A stretch of 64,000 nucleotides of DNA, from positions 140,326 through 204,325 of the forward strand of contig MDYQ01000015.1 in NCBI GenBank assembly GCA_003024175.1. Reading direction: 5' to 3'. Shown one piece after another: positions 51,171 through 63,300 of this stretch (the stretch's first letter is position 1; each line of letters begins with the position of its first letter). The notes under the pieces were generated by a model, which searched no databases, had not been told where the DNA came from, and saw only the letters and a list, made by a program, of their open reading frames with translations. The stretch comes from Planoprotostelium fungivorum. Lineage: Eukaryota > Evosea > Variosea > Cavosteliida > Cavosteliaceae. Position numbers and translations under genes: made by a program.

Positions 51171-53919
51171 ATGACGGAAGCCAAATTTATGAAGAAACGT
51201 GTGACAACGGGAGATATAGAGCCAGACTTTGACGACTTGTGCATCCTTGTTCATTATGAGATCGAAGTGACCATCTTGGGAGTGGGTGAGGTTCGAATAT
51301 TCCGGATCATTGAAGATCAACAGGGAGATAACAACGAACCGATCCAAGTCGAAAAGAAAAAAGATGTTCGAAAGTGAGTGCATTTGCATCATCAGGAGCT
51401 GATGGGATAAGAATCTCGATGAAAGGATTAAATGAGAATACAAATGTCACAGCAATGGCCAGACAGATCATCGAAAAGTCTAAACTTATACACCACTCCA
51501 AGCTACCGCTTATAGAGAACATTATTCTCTCATTAAAGGAGAGTAAGATGCAGAGAGACCAGAGCAACATCTATGTCCGCGGTCCAAAGCTAAGCCGCAG
51601 AGAAGAGCTGCTCAACAACATCAACGCTGAGAAGGAGACTACAGAGGCATCGATGAACAAACTAGAGAAATACGTGGAAAAGCTATACGAGGGTGTGTAC
51701 AAGTCCACAGCACCCGAATGACATTCTAACAGACGCGGATGGTAAAATCGAGGCGACGATGAAAATCTTGCAACTGGCTAGAAATCAGAACAATTTAGAA
51801 CAACTTCTGAATGATGGTGGGTGATTTCACGTGTGGATGATTCTCATTGTGACAGATACGCTGTTTGGCGCTCTGGCTAGATTGTTGAGAGAAGAAGGAA
51901 ACAAGAACCTGGAGTTGGGAGAGAACATATCGTACATCTTCTTCTGTTTCTCCAATTTCACACAATTCCATCAATTTTTATCAAATAACCGAGTGGGTGA
52001 CACTTGCCTGAGGTGAGCCAATGGACTAACGTGGATTCATTTCAGCAGGATCACGGAGGCAGAGTTAGACAAGTATCGCAAGTTACTGGAGGAGACAGAA
52101 TCTCACCGCAACAACCCAAAGAAATACGAATTAGCCCAGAAGAAGCTCGAGGGTAATGATCTTCCATTACCATCCAATTGATCATCGGACAGCATTGAGA
52201 CAAAAGCAAGGCAGAATACTATCAGTCTGCTATCACTTGCTTCTGAACTTGGCGGAAGACGTGGAGGTGGAGAGAAAGATGCGGAAGAGGAGCATCGTAT
52301 CTAATTTGATCGACCTGATGGACTGGGATAATCCAGAACTCTTGATGGTCATCCTAACCTTTCTTAAAAAATTGAGCATTTACAAAGAGAACAAGAACGA
52401 GATGGCAAGAGGCGATGCCGTCGCAAAGATCGCTAAGATGATCGGAACAGACAACGACTCCCTGCTCAACACGATTCTGAGGTATCTCTCTTCTTCTCGA
52501 TTCAGTTCTCACCGTTGCAGATTACTTCTGAATCTCTCGTTCGACAGTGAACTTCAGAATCAGATGGTCAAGGCAGTGTTAATACCGAAACTCGTCGACT
52601 TAATTCCGAACGAGACCCATCGAATGATCGTACTGAGGCTGCTGTACCATCTCTCCGTGGACGATAAATGGAAGAGCATGTTCAGCTTCACCAACGCCAT
52701 GGCCATGTTACTCAAGCTCATCTTGGAAACCCCAGCAGATCAATTCATCGGGAGAGAATTGATCGCCCTAGCAGTAAGTGCCATCATCACCTTTCTATCA
52801 CATCTATCCATGCAGCTGCAGTGGATCTGAATGCAGACAGATTAATCTGTGTGGAAACGCACTGAATGCGGAGAGAATGATAGAGGGTGATGGAATGAAG
52901 ATGCTGATCCATCGAGTCAAGAAGACGTGGGATCCTCTCTTGATGAAGATGATCCGAAACATATCCAACCACGACAACCGATGTAAAGATGTATTCATTG
53001 TGAGTCGTTTAGAGTAGATTCCTTCTAAGATAAAACAGCCACACATCGTGGACTTGTCCACCATGCTTCGAAAATGTAAGAACGAAGACTTTTTGGTAGA
53101 AGTGATAGGCACCATGGCCAATTTAACCACGGCTCAATTGGATTGGTCAGTGATCGTGTGAAGCCACCGCTGACAAACTATTCAGGGCTAAGATCCTCGT
53201 GGAGTTCGATCTCGTGGACTTCTTCTGTCAGCATCTCGTTCCGGGATATGCAGAGGATGACGTAGTATTAGAGATTGTCATCCTGATCGGAACCATCGTC
53301 AACGACAGGAAGTCGGCCGCTCTGGTGAAAGAATCCGACATCATCATGGGACTGGTCGACATTCTACTCCGTGAGCTGTGCCATGCATCTACCTCTGACA
53401 CCGTGTAGAGAAGCAAGAGGACGATGAGATGGTGCTCCAGACCATCTACACTTTCTTCAAGCTCATGCAATTCCGCGAAACGCGGACGTACCTCCTCACG
53501 GGGACTCGTATCCTTGTCACCTCATCTGCATCTCATCTGCGTCTCATCTGCATCTCGACTTCCTTGACGAAGAACAGAAGTGGTTCAGTATCTCATCGAT
53601 CTCTTGTTCGATAAGAACCCAGAGATTCGCAAGATGGCCAGCCAAGCGCTCGACATCGTGGCGGTGAGTGAGAACCTGATGGAGAGGCTGAGTCGAGCAG
53701 GAATACGATAAAGAGGTGGCGAAGAAGGTGAAAGAGAAAAAGTTTCAGGCACACAACACCGAGTGGTGCGACATCACACATGCAGAAGATGCGGCTGGAA
53801 ATTATACGCCCGACGAAGAGGGAGACGAATACGAAGACGAACCCGATTACAACATGAACGACACTCTCGGTGCTACCACGGGTGAATCGTGGAACAACAT
53901 CCATGGCTTTGGAGAATAA
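51171..53919 (+). CDS. KIFAP3: Kinesin-associated protein 3, armadillo subunit of heterotrimeric kinesin-2
   Basis: Non-motor subunit that links kinesin-2 motors to cargo in intraflagellar and vesicle transport. About ten to twelve exons; the first is 51171-51373, joined in phase to 51412. It opens MTEAKFMKKRVTTGDIEPDF and LVHYEIEVTILG, as KAP3 does, and continues GLNENTNVTAMARQII and SKLIHHSKLPLIENI. The armadillo core shows FGALARLLREE, SYIFFCFSNFTQFHQFL, LLNLAEDVEVERKMRK, LTFLKKLSIYKENKNEM, LLLNLSFDSELQNQMV, DPLLMKMIRNISNHDNR and DDVVLEIVILIGTIVND. The C-terminus is acidic (DEEGDEYEDEPDYN). One intron at about 53508-53574 contains a catctgcatctcat-type repeat. AATAAA at 53915-53920 overlaps the stop. 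Presence of KAP3 argues for cilia in the life cycle. Confidence 0.95.
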
Positions 53920-53920
53920 A
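53915..53920 (+). terminator. AATAAA overlapping the KAP3 stop codon
   Basis: GGA GAA TAA followed by A gives AATAAA across the stop. The next minus-strand gene ends about 60 bp downstream. Confidence 0.5.
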
Positions 53921-53981
53921 AGAGTGCATTGTCTTTATCATCATCATCGGTAGATGCGGATGTGAACGGCAGAGTTGCACC

Positions 53982-54573
53982 TCACGTGAGCTCCTGGAGC
54001 GAGAGACTGATCGAGTCAGTGGATGACAACTCATTCATGCTCACTTCAGATAGAGGATGATATTCGTCTACCAATTCTACTGTGGATGTATTTGTGGATA
54101 AGTTCAGTTTCTTGATCTCTCCATCTTGCACGTACTTTTTCTTTTGTTGTATAGCCTTTGTATAAAATGAGTCAATGGTGGATGTCAAACGCTCACGAGA
54201 CTGAGGCGAATGGCGCGATTGATTGAGGCCCCTAACCCGTGAATCGTCACCGGTGTCCTAATGATCTCAGGTTGCCATCTGAATGTGTGAACTCACCCTT
54301 GATCAAGCAGTTGACTTGCCCTATTGAATAAGGCGATGAAGGGTGTTGACCGTGTAACATATATGTCTGAATCAGTTGCATTGTCTCTGCAAGGTGCGAG
54401 CTTTACGTGTTCATCTGCCAGAATCAGATGCATAACTTCTCAAAAAGCTCACACAGCGATGTGTCAAGAAACTCATCCTTCCATATCAGGGATTCTTCTT
54501 CATCTGATGAATCATAGTCTTCAGTGTTCGGTTGCTTTACCTTGGACCTCTTTGATGGGGGCCCACTGATCAT
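53982..54573 (-). CDS. Unrecognised small protein, probable gene
   Basis: Three-exon reading on the minus strand, start ATG 54573 (MISGPPSKRSKVKQPN), then an acidic stretch YDSSDEEESLIWKDEFLD and LCELFEK. A second exon (LAETMQLIQTYMLHGQHPSS) and a third (RLTSTIDSFYTKAIQQKKKY) follow, ending SLSLQELT at TGA 53982. Total is about 165 residues. The basic N-terminal KRSK cluster could be a nuclear signal; no domain is recognised. Support comes from two phase-consistent introns, tight packing between KAP3 and the kinase gene, and composition. The second donor (GTCAAC) is non-typical for this genome, so exact exon ends are uncertain. Confidence 0.5.
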
Positions 54574-54695
54574 CGTTATAATAATTCAGGGAAAAGTGAG
54601 CGAAATGATGTTACGGTAATTAACCAAAAATCTCACGCTAAGGAGTACTCCAACAAGCCCACACAGCATCGGGGTAGAGTGGGTTTAGGAGCGAT

Positions 54696-57194
54696 ATGGC
54701 TTCAAAGTCTGAGACCAGTCGATTGATTCTGAAACTGGGAGAATTGACTGAAGAGCAATATGCCCTCAACATAGGCCTGGACAACCTGCTCGATGAGATT
54801 CTCAATCAGCCAAACCCGAGCAAGAGGATGTTTGAAGAGTTAGAGAAGCTTGAAACGCGTGAAACGGAGATCATCCTCGAAAAGAAACAGACTCGAGAGG
54901 AATTGGTGGGAAATCCTACTCGATACAATCTCGATAGCGACGTTCAAGAGTGGTAATTGATGTTCCATAGACCGAGGCGAAGGCAGAATCAGTCCTGAAC
55001 GATGAGGACAGACAGAGAAGAAGATTGGCATCCACCCGTATGTCTTCCTTCTTTGAATGGGAGAAGAACCGACACGGCATGCCCAACGGAGACCCTGCAG
55101 CTGAGGGTCATTTCGTCGAATCACAATGGGAGATCCACCCCGAAGATATCGTAGTCGACGAGAGGCACAAACTGGGCGCCGGCCAATTCGGTACCTATTC
55201 CTCCGTGTCTATCGCTGAACATCTCCAGGAACTGTATTTAGAGGAAGATTGAAGGGAAAGGATGTAGCTGTAAAGAGACTCCTCGTTCAAAAGTTTGAGA
55301 ACACAAAGAACGAAGAGGAATTCAAGAAGGAAGTGAAGGTGAGGGTGCGATATAGAGGAGAAGGGATGAACGATATAGATCATGAGTTCTCTCCGACACC
55401 CAAATCTGCTCTTGTTCATGGGAGCATGTACCAAACCTGGATCCATGATGATGGTCGTGGAGATCATGGACAAGGGAAGTGTCTACGAACTCCTCCACAC
55501 GAAGGACTTGACCCGAAAGCTGACTTTCCGTGAGAAGTTGTCCATCGCCAAAGGTGAGATCATCATCATCAGCGGTTCATCGGTAATGAAAGAGAAAAGG
55601 GGCGGCACAAGGAATGAGCTGGCTGCACGGAATGAACCCCGCCATTCTGCATCTCGATTTAAAGTCTGCCAATCTACTCGTCGACGAACACGGTGTCGTC
55701 AAAGTCGCAGGTTCGTCTCTTCCTCTACTGTTCATCTCACCACGATAGATTTCGGTCTCAGTCAGATCAAGAAGGACCAGATGCTCGAGAGAGTCGGTTC
55801 TCCTCTGTACATGGTGAGATGCAAGTACAGGAGAGATGTAACGATCGCAGGCGCCCGAGATGCTGCGTGGAGAAGTGTACGATGCAAAGGCTGATGTCTT
55901 CTCTTTCGGTATATGCCTATGGGTGAGGGACATGCCTGTGAAGAGAAGATGACATCGTGCAGGAATTATTGACCGAGAAGGATCCGTATGACAACAGCAT
56001 CACGAAGCTGAACGGTGAGAGAGGAAGAGAGGAAGAGACTGAATGGAGATAGATCTGATCGATCGAGTGGCACACAAGCACCAGAGACCGGTGATACCGG
56101 ACAACACAGAGCCCAGACACAAGGAATTACTCAACAAGTGCTGGCACCAGGATCCTCTCCAACGTCCCAATTTTGACGAAATGCTCAAGAGCAATGTGAG
56201 TCGTGTAACTCAGAGATGATAAGACACATCGATAGAAAGATAAAAAGACACATAAATAGAAATGTATGAAACATAACCAGACACATCGATAGAAGAATGT
56301 GAAAGATAACGAGATCTATTGTTAGAAGATGTGTGAAGACAAAGATTGACGAGAGTAGATATTCGACGAGGTCATCATCGACCACTCGATCAGTGAACTG
56401 AACCACCGAGGCAGACACTTTTGGAAGATGGTCTTCCCAGGAAAGGTGAGAGGAGAAGGAGAAGAAGAAGATGACAACGACAGTATGACATACCGTGGCC
56501 CGTCTTCTTGAAGGCAATCACACAATTCTGCCGATGGCCCGTTCCGGGTGGACCCCGCACGGGAGCGAACGCAGGTTCTTCTCTGACGGCGGAGGACATC
56601 GAGACGCGCCAAAAGTGTCTCAAGGCCATGCTCAAGGCGGACGGCTCCACCGTGTCGAAGGATGTCGTCACGATAGAAAACTTTGGACAGATGCTCGATT
56701 GGTTCGGTCCACTCGAACACAATCTACTGGAGAGGGTGTACCAGTTGGTCAAGCAAGAGTGAGTGTGTGATGATACGTCCATCTGAATCGATTCAGCTAC
56801 TTCTGGGGATTCTTATCGACGAGCGATGCAGATAAGACGCTGGACAGAAAGGCTGGAACTTATCTCGTTCGATTCTCAAACTCTGAGAGGGGAGTGTACA
56901 CTCTCTCTGTCATCACGAAGGACCTCAAGATTGCCAATCTGAGAATTTTGTTTAACGTAGCCAATGGAAAGTTTGTCCTCGGACCGAAAGAATACGAGAC
57001 GCTGGGGCACATCATTCAGGGCAAACAGATCAAGACGTACAACGTCAGTTTGAAGAAGTCCTGTCAGGTGAGCTTATTCTCCCTCTCGTGTGGGTGCTGA
57101 TTGTGTACAGCACGATCGACCTTACAGCATACTGTTTGCAAAGACGGACAGCATGAGTCTGTATATGGATCCCAATCTAGGGCCGAATAAGTAG
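54696..57194 (+). CDS. Shk-type protein kinase with C-terminal SH2 domain
   Basis: Tyrosine-kinase-like/dual-specificity kinase fused to an SH2 domain, a plan typical of Dictyostelium ShkA-E. An N-terminal coiled coil ([20 protein letters not shown]) leads to the kinase domain: [58 protein letters not shown] with [34 protein letters not shown] and [17 protein letters not shown] Shk-specific linker ([37 protein letters not shown]) follows. Then comes the SH2 domain: [27 protein letters not shown] with the phosphotyrosine-binding Arg in FLVRF-like position, and [10 protein letters not shown]. The catalytic loop reads HLD in place of HRD, while the Lys, Asp and DFG are kept. About eleven introns. 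One intron near 56200-56358 carries repeats of agacacatcgatagaa. Confidence 0.92.
56220..56345 (+). repeat. Degenerate repeat in a kinase-gene intron
   Basis: Units resembling AGACACATCGATAGAAAGAT and agacacataaatagaaatg occur three to four times in an intron of about 165 nt. It is another case of an intron enlarged by local duplication. Confidence 0.6.
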
Positions 57195-57341
57195 GTATTC
57201 GATGCAAGTCAGATCTCTTCGAATAAAGCTGTGATCAATACGAAAATCGTCTCTTCTCTTTCGTACTGAAAGACCGCAGAGACAATTGATCTTCACACCG
57301 AGACGAACGTTCAATACACATGTGACTTCTACGCTCTTCTT

Positions 57342-60300
57342 TTATGAAAGATTCGAAGTGATCGAATCCTTTCCTAATTGTTGTTCCATCAATCCGATGA
57401 GAGCGTGGCAGCTCTCTTCCACCTCGGGGTCCGTGTCTTCCATCAGCTCGGTTAAGAAGGGAGCCGTCTCTGGCACGAGAGAGAGGACTTGATCTCCCAA
57501 GTGTGTGTAAAACTTGTGGAGGACGTCGAGGCAGGCCACCTTCGTCTTCGATTCGTCGCTCCTGGTCGTGTAGAGGATCTTGTGGTTGAATTCCTTCCAC
57601 AAGAGTTGGTCACTGAGGCAGATGCCGAGATTGGCACAAGTGGCGACGGCGTTCGATTCGACACCGAGCTGGCTGACGATGGGGTCTAATAGCTGTCTGA
57701 ATCTCGAGTTGTTGATAAACTGTCCCTGGTCGTTTTCGAAGCAGTGCTCCAATGACTTGAGAACAAACTTGGTCACGTCCGACACGGACGTCGAGCTCTC
57801 CTCTTCTTCCTCGTCCTGCCTGCGTCAGATCCTATACGATCGATTCGATGCCAACTCACGACATCCATCTTGTCGAAGAAATCACTGCCACCACCAGATT
57901 CCTTGTTGGTTTGGAGGCAGAATATCATGTGATCTTGAACGTACGAGAAATAGGGGCAGGCGATGACCTGATCGACCTCTTTAGAGCTGATAGATGAAAG
58001 ACGATTTCACCTTCAGTGTCTTCGCTACGTGGAACAAGAGACGGTAGAAGAAGGAGATCTTGGGTCTGTGTTCCTCTTCGAGAAGGTGTTCTTCTTGTCC
58101 TTTCGTGACGTGGCACCAGTCGACCAACTTGAGCAGCATCGGACGGAACAAGTCTTCGTTCAATCTGAGGACCATTCCAACAAAGGTTTCGATTGCGGCA
58201 TCGACATATTTCTCTCCATCCTATCCCTCCATCAGATCACGTTCCGTACTCGATGCATGCGATGGATGAGTTCAATTCCTCGATGGATGTGTCGATGGAT
58301 GTGAGAGAGAAGAATCATCACCGTAGGTTGATTCTCGATGAGCACATCGAAGATGCTGATGAAAGCCTTGAAGAAAGTCTGAGATGCCGTCTCCATGGAC
58401 ACCGATTCGACTCTCTGAGCTACGACCGGAATCATCTGCAGAAGGGAGACCATGATGTCCCTTCGAGTTGTTTTCATCGCGTGAGCCAGAGCGGGAACGA
58501 TGCTCTGCGTCAGAGCCCTCGGATCGGCAGATTGGATGATCTTGGCACTGAGGTTGTTCAAGTGTTCCACCATCTCTGGAATGTCGACCGCCTGCGGCTC
58601 CAAGACCAATTTGAGGATGGGCGTGAGGTAGGGTGTCATCATGGAGGATAGAGAGATGGCGATGCTCTGAATCGACGAGATGATGCTGATCTGCAGCATC
58701 GTCCCTTCTTCATCTGCATCGAACGTCAGTCACACTTGTCGAACGATCGAGAGGGACGACAGTTTTACCTTGTCGAGATAAGGACTTTGTGAAGATCTGG
58801 ATCATGACCGGAAGGACCTTGGACAGATGAGGGAGGGCGTGTACACCCATGTGAGAGATCATAGATGCCAGACAGAGAGAGGCAGATGCAGACAGTTGTG
58901 TGTTGTTGCTCTGCAGACCTCCTCGTGTGATGTGTGGTATCACCGCTGCAAACTTCTTCTCGTGTCCCTGCGTGAAGTTTCTCGATAAGATCTCCAGGGT
59001 CAACAGGGCCGTCTGCTTCGTCGTGACAGTCTACATCTCTCTCAGCACAGAATAAAAACGAATAAAAACGAATAAAAACTTTTCTCACCTTCTCCTTGGC
59101 CGTTCCATTGAGAATCTCTCCAAACTGATCGATCATCTCCAAGAACAACGGAATCTCCTTGTCGGTCAACACTTCGCTCTCCTTCTCCAACTTGTCGTTG
59201 AGTAAGATGAGAGCTCTCGTTCGGATGTTCGAATCTCCGTGGTTCAAGAGTCTCTTCACGGCCTGCACGAAACCTACCAAAGTCACGACTCTTCACGTCG
59301 ATCGATGACTCACCCGAGTTGGCCAGCAGTTGGTTGACACTCTCCAAAAGACCTACGATGATATCGTTGAGGGCAGATTTCTTCTTCACCGTCTTCATTG
59401 TGTTGTCCATCAGCTGCAGCGTCAACTCGAACATGTCCAAGAGGGCATTCTGGTGCTGTAGGGTGTCAGTCGTGGTTAGGAACCGGTGCGTCACCTTTCT
59501 CTTGTCGTTGAGAGTCGTGGTGTTCAAGATCTTGTCGAGATAAGAGGATGAAGTGATGTGGTTGGCGATGAAGTCAGTCATGACGTGGACCATGAGCCCG
59601 TATTCTTCTTTTCCAGATACGGATTTGATCAATTCGCTCAGTCTCGGTTTCGTCTGATCGGTTTCAGCGAGGATTAAGGTGTTCCGTTCACCTTCTTGTA
59701 CTTTGTCTTCTCCTCTTCTGAAGTGTTGGGAGAGGATGTGACGATGAAACGAAGGAGAGATTGCATGTTGTCGTCGCATTCGACCAAGGACAACTTGTTC
59801 AGCAGCTCGTGAGCCAATTCGAAGAGACCCTCGCTCCACTGACTGATGATTCCACTCTGGGAAACCTACACTGTTGACTCTCTTGACATCAAACGAACCT
59901 TTACCTGTTGCTCGAAGAGAGTGATGAGAGTGTAAGTCAGCTTGTCTGATTCCGTTGCAGGGATGGATGCCAATAGATTGTGGTAGAGGCTGACTCTGTG
60001 GTGAGCGGGGATATTTGGATAAGCGTTGACGAAAGTCTTGATGATGGCCTTGGACGATTGTCCGGCAGAGATGACTTGAGGAATGATCATCTGGATGGAT
60101 CGATTGAATATCCTGTACGTGTTGTTGTCTCCTCGGTTCAACGTGTGGTTTCCGATGTAAGTGAAGAGTGGTACGATGTGCTCCGTCACGCTCTTTGCGT
60201 TGATCTCGGACAACATTCCCAATATCTCGATGATCTAATTCCATCAGCCATGGTTGAGCTCTCGACTCACTTGATTGTGAATGGCGTTGGACGATGTCAT

Positions 60301-63300
60301 CTTGTAGATCTGGACGAGGTTTTCGATTCTCAGTCCCTCTCGGTTGATCTCCTTCTTGTGTTCTGCCTCGGTCACGTTCGAGATGAACTGATTCAGAGTG
60401 GAGAGACAGACGAGAACGCAGTGCTCTTCGTTGACGCCTTACAAGTTCAGATACGGATGGATGTCACGTCTCACCGATGAAATCGGAAGAAGAGGCCAGG
60501 TAAGTCAAGATGCTGAAGAGACGTGGAATGATGGAAGGAGAGTCCTTGATGCTGTTGAACGATCCCAGCTTCTCCAAGATGAGGGAGAGAGTAGAATCTT
60601 GTGCCTCGGTCTCCTTTCCGCTCGTCTTGGCCTTCTTACCGTCGTTACCCTTGATCTCCTTCTCTTCGTACTTGGACAAGAGATGGTTGATCGTCTGCAT
60701 GGACACGGGAAGGTCTTGCAGTAGGTTGGGCGTGATCTCTTCCTTGATCTTCTCTTGTTGGTCCAATCTGCAGCTCTCCACGAAGATCTTCGTCTGCAAC
60801 TTGTCTCCCATCTGTGTAAAGATGTCCGGCTTCAAGATGCAGTTGAAGAAGAAGGCTCGCAGGTGGATCGAGTCTTGTCTCTGGACGGGGTCTTCCGGTA
60901 GTTTGCTCTGCACGAAGGTCAAGATGTCCTCGATCTTCTTCTTCATCGTAGGTGCAGACTTCTTCGTGATTCTCTGAGCCACCATGTTCAAGAAGGTGAC
61001 CTCCGTCTGCATGATGTGATCTGAAGGGGACTCGAACGTCTTGTTCCTCTGTACCATGTCTTCTACGTATCCGTACATCTACAACGATCAATCGGGACAT
61101 CTCCGCTCGTCTCACCTTCTGCAGGCCCGTCGCGTCAAAGGAAGGAACGAAGGAGAGGAGAGACAATCTCCCGTAGATACCTTCTGTGGACAAGATGACG
61201 TCCAGTAAGAAGGGTGTGATGCTGTCCATGTCTTCGTATTCTGCCGCCCATTTTGCGGCGTATGCCTCGCTCGCGAGGAAATCGTTCTTTCGGTTGGCGA
61301 TGGTGGAGACGAATTTCTTCATCTTCTGTTCGGGGACAGTCGTCACCTTGTTGTTCTTGTAAAACTCTTTCATCACGGATGTCTCTCCCGTGGCCGAGCC
61401 CTTTGTCATCTGTACCGAGTGAGTCGATCGTTCGTGTCGTGAGATTCACCAAGCAGATGGTGTTGATGGCGATCCTGCGGATGTTGTAGCTCTTGTCTGA
61501 GAGGAGCATGATGATGGATGGAACGAGAGAGTGTAAATCGGAGTTCTTGTGTACGGAAGATACGAAAGCGTGAACTAATTCGAGGCTGCTCGTTTTGATC
61601 TGTTCCGTTCTCTCTGAAGTTCAAATTTAGCGTGTGACACGAAGAGATGCATCACCGTAGTAGGTCCAGAAGAGTGTCAGGAAGAGGATGAAAGAGTGTC
61701 CCAGCTGATGGGAGTACAAGTGGATGAGGTAAGCTTCAGTGAAAGAAGGGTGGAGGCGAGTGATGGTCGAATAGATGTCGGCCAGGAGATCCAAATGGTA
61801 CTTTTGATTCTCGTCTCCCTTCAATGCCTTCGAAATGTCCACCTTCTGCATGCGCTCCACGATGCAGCCCAAGACATACAGCGCCTCTCTGCTCTTGTTT
61901 CCCGCCAAGATGAGACTTCTGACTTGTCCTTCCGCTGACTCCTGCACCACGTCAACTCGATCCTCTTCTTCTCATCTCACCGTGGTGGGAGGCTGAGGTG
62001 ATGCGATGTGAGTGTGTCCTTCTTGCTCGAGAGTCTTCAGGGCGAAGGGTAGCATGACATCAACCATGGACCTCTGCAGTTCAGTTTCCTTGAGAGCAGC
62101 GCACAGGTACAAGTGCATGGCACTGCGAGAAGAAGGGTAATCTTGGTAGATGAGATCCAGAGTAGGAGTGAAGCTATGGGAGTCAGCGGAGGAAGATGAG
62201 ACGGCTCACCCTTGAGGTGCGATGTTGGCCGCGACTGCCTTGATGACTTCCGAGTTGAACTTTTGCTCTCCTGCATTGGAATGTACCTTCACATCGGTGA
62301 AAGGGAAGAATCTCTCTCCGTGGGTAGAGAAAAACTTTACGATCTACTCCATCGTCAGTACAATGAAGAGACGTGTAAGAGAAGGATGTTTACCTCAGCG
62401 GATGGTGACTGAGAGTGAAAGAGAGTGACGGAGAACAATGATCCCAAGACTCTCCTGTCTCTCTCTTCGTCTTCTGATTCTAACATCTTTGTGATCCACT
62501 GGAAGGCCTTCTGACCAGACTGGGATGTGTGAGATCATGTCACGTGGCATCAAAATGAATGAGGGTGAAATGAATGAGAGACAGTCGAATAGGAACGAAG
62601 TAGATGAGAGAATGAGAACGAGATGAATAAGAATGAAGTACCTCTCTTCCTCTTTGACCCGCAGCCAACCGCAGTAACGATTCGAGCAGTGGAGTGTGCG
62701 AGATGAGATCCAAGAGATCCGCCACATCGAGCACGGCCCTCACAATCGAATCGTCCTCGTCTTCCAGCCTCCTCAAAATGCACCCTTCGATGAGCGATCG
62801 ATCGATAGAAGATCCATTCCTCGACAGACGGAAGAGGTTCTCCAGTGAAGACAACCTCACCGCAGGTATCGGATGCTCCGCAGATAAGAGGAGCGTCGTG
62901 TATTCGTCCCCGATTCGAACGGCCTCGTGCCTGCTGCCCTGGAACAATTTGTTCATGACGCGGCTCATCTTTGCACCGTGACCCTTCTCTCGGACGATCT
63001 TCGTGATGGCTTCTTCGACTCCTTCGTCGACTTGCTCGTGGTACTGAACGTCGGCGCTGCGAAGGATCTTGCTGACCAATTGGAGGTGGTTCTCCGGTGC
63101 ATCGACGGCCATGGTGATCATGGTGGAGACCAAATTGGCCACGCTGTCTTTCATTTCGACTCGCTCGATCATCTTCTTGACGTACTCGATTCCCTCTCCG
63201 TTGATGACACTGGACACATGATGAGATGGACATGACATGTGCGTCGGATGATGTCTCACCATTCTTCGATGAGGCTCTTCATGACGATCTGCTGGAATCG

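Noticed and set aside
59042-60244. 400-codon minus-strand open frame in HEATR1
   Set aside because: Only parts are in the true frame; the frame runs through introns and switches away from HEAT-repeat sequence, so it is not a separate protein.
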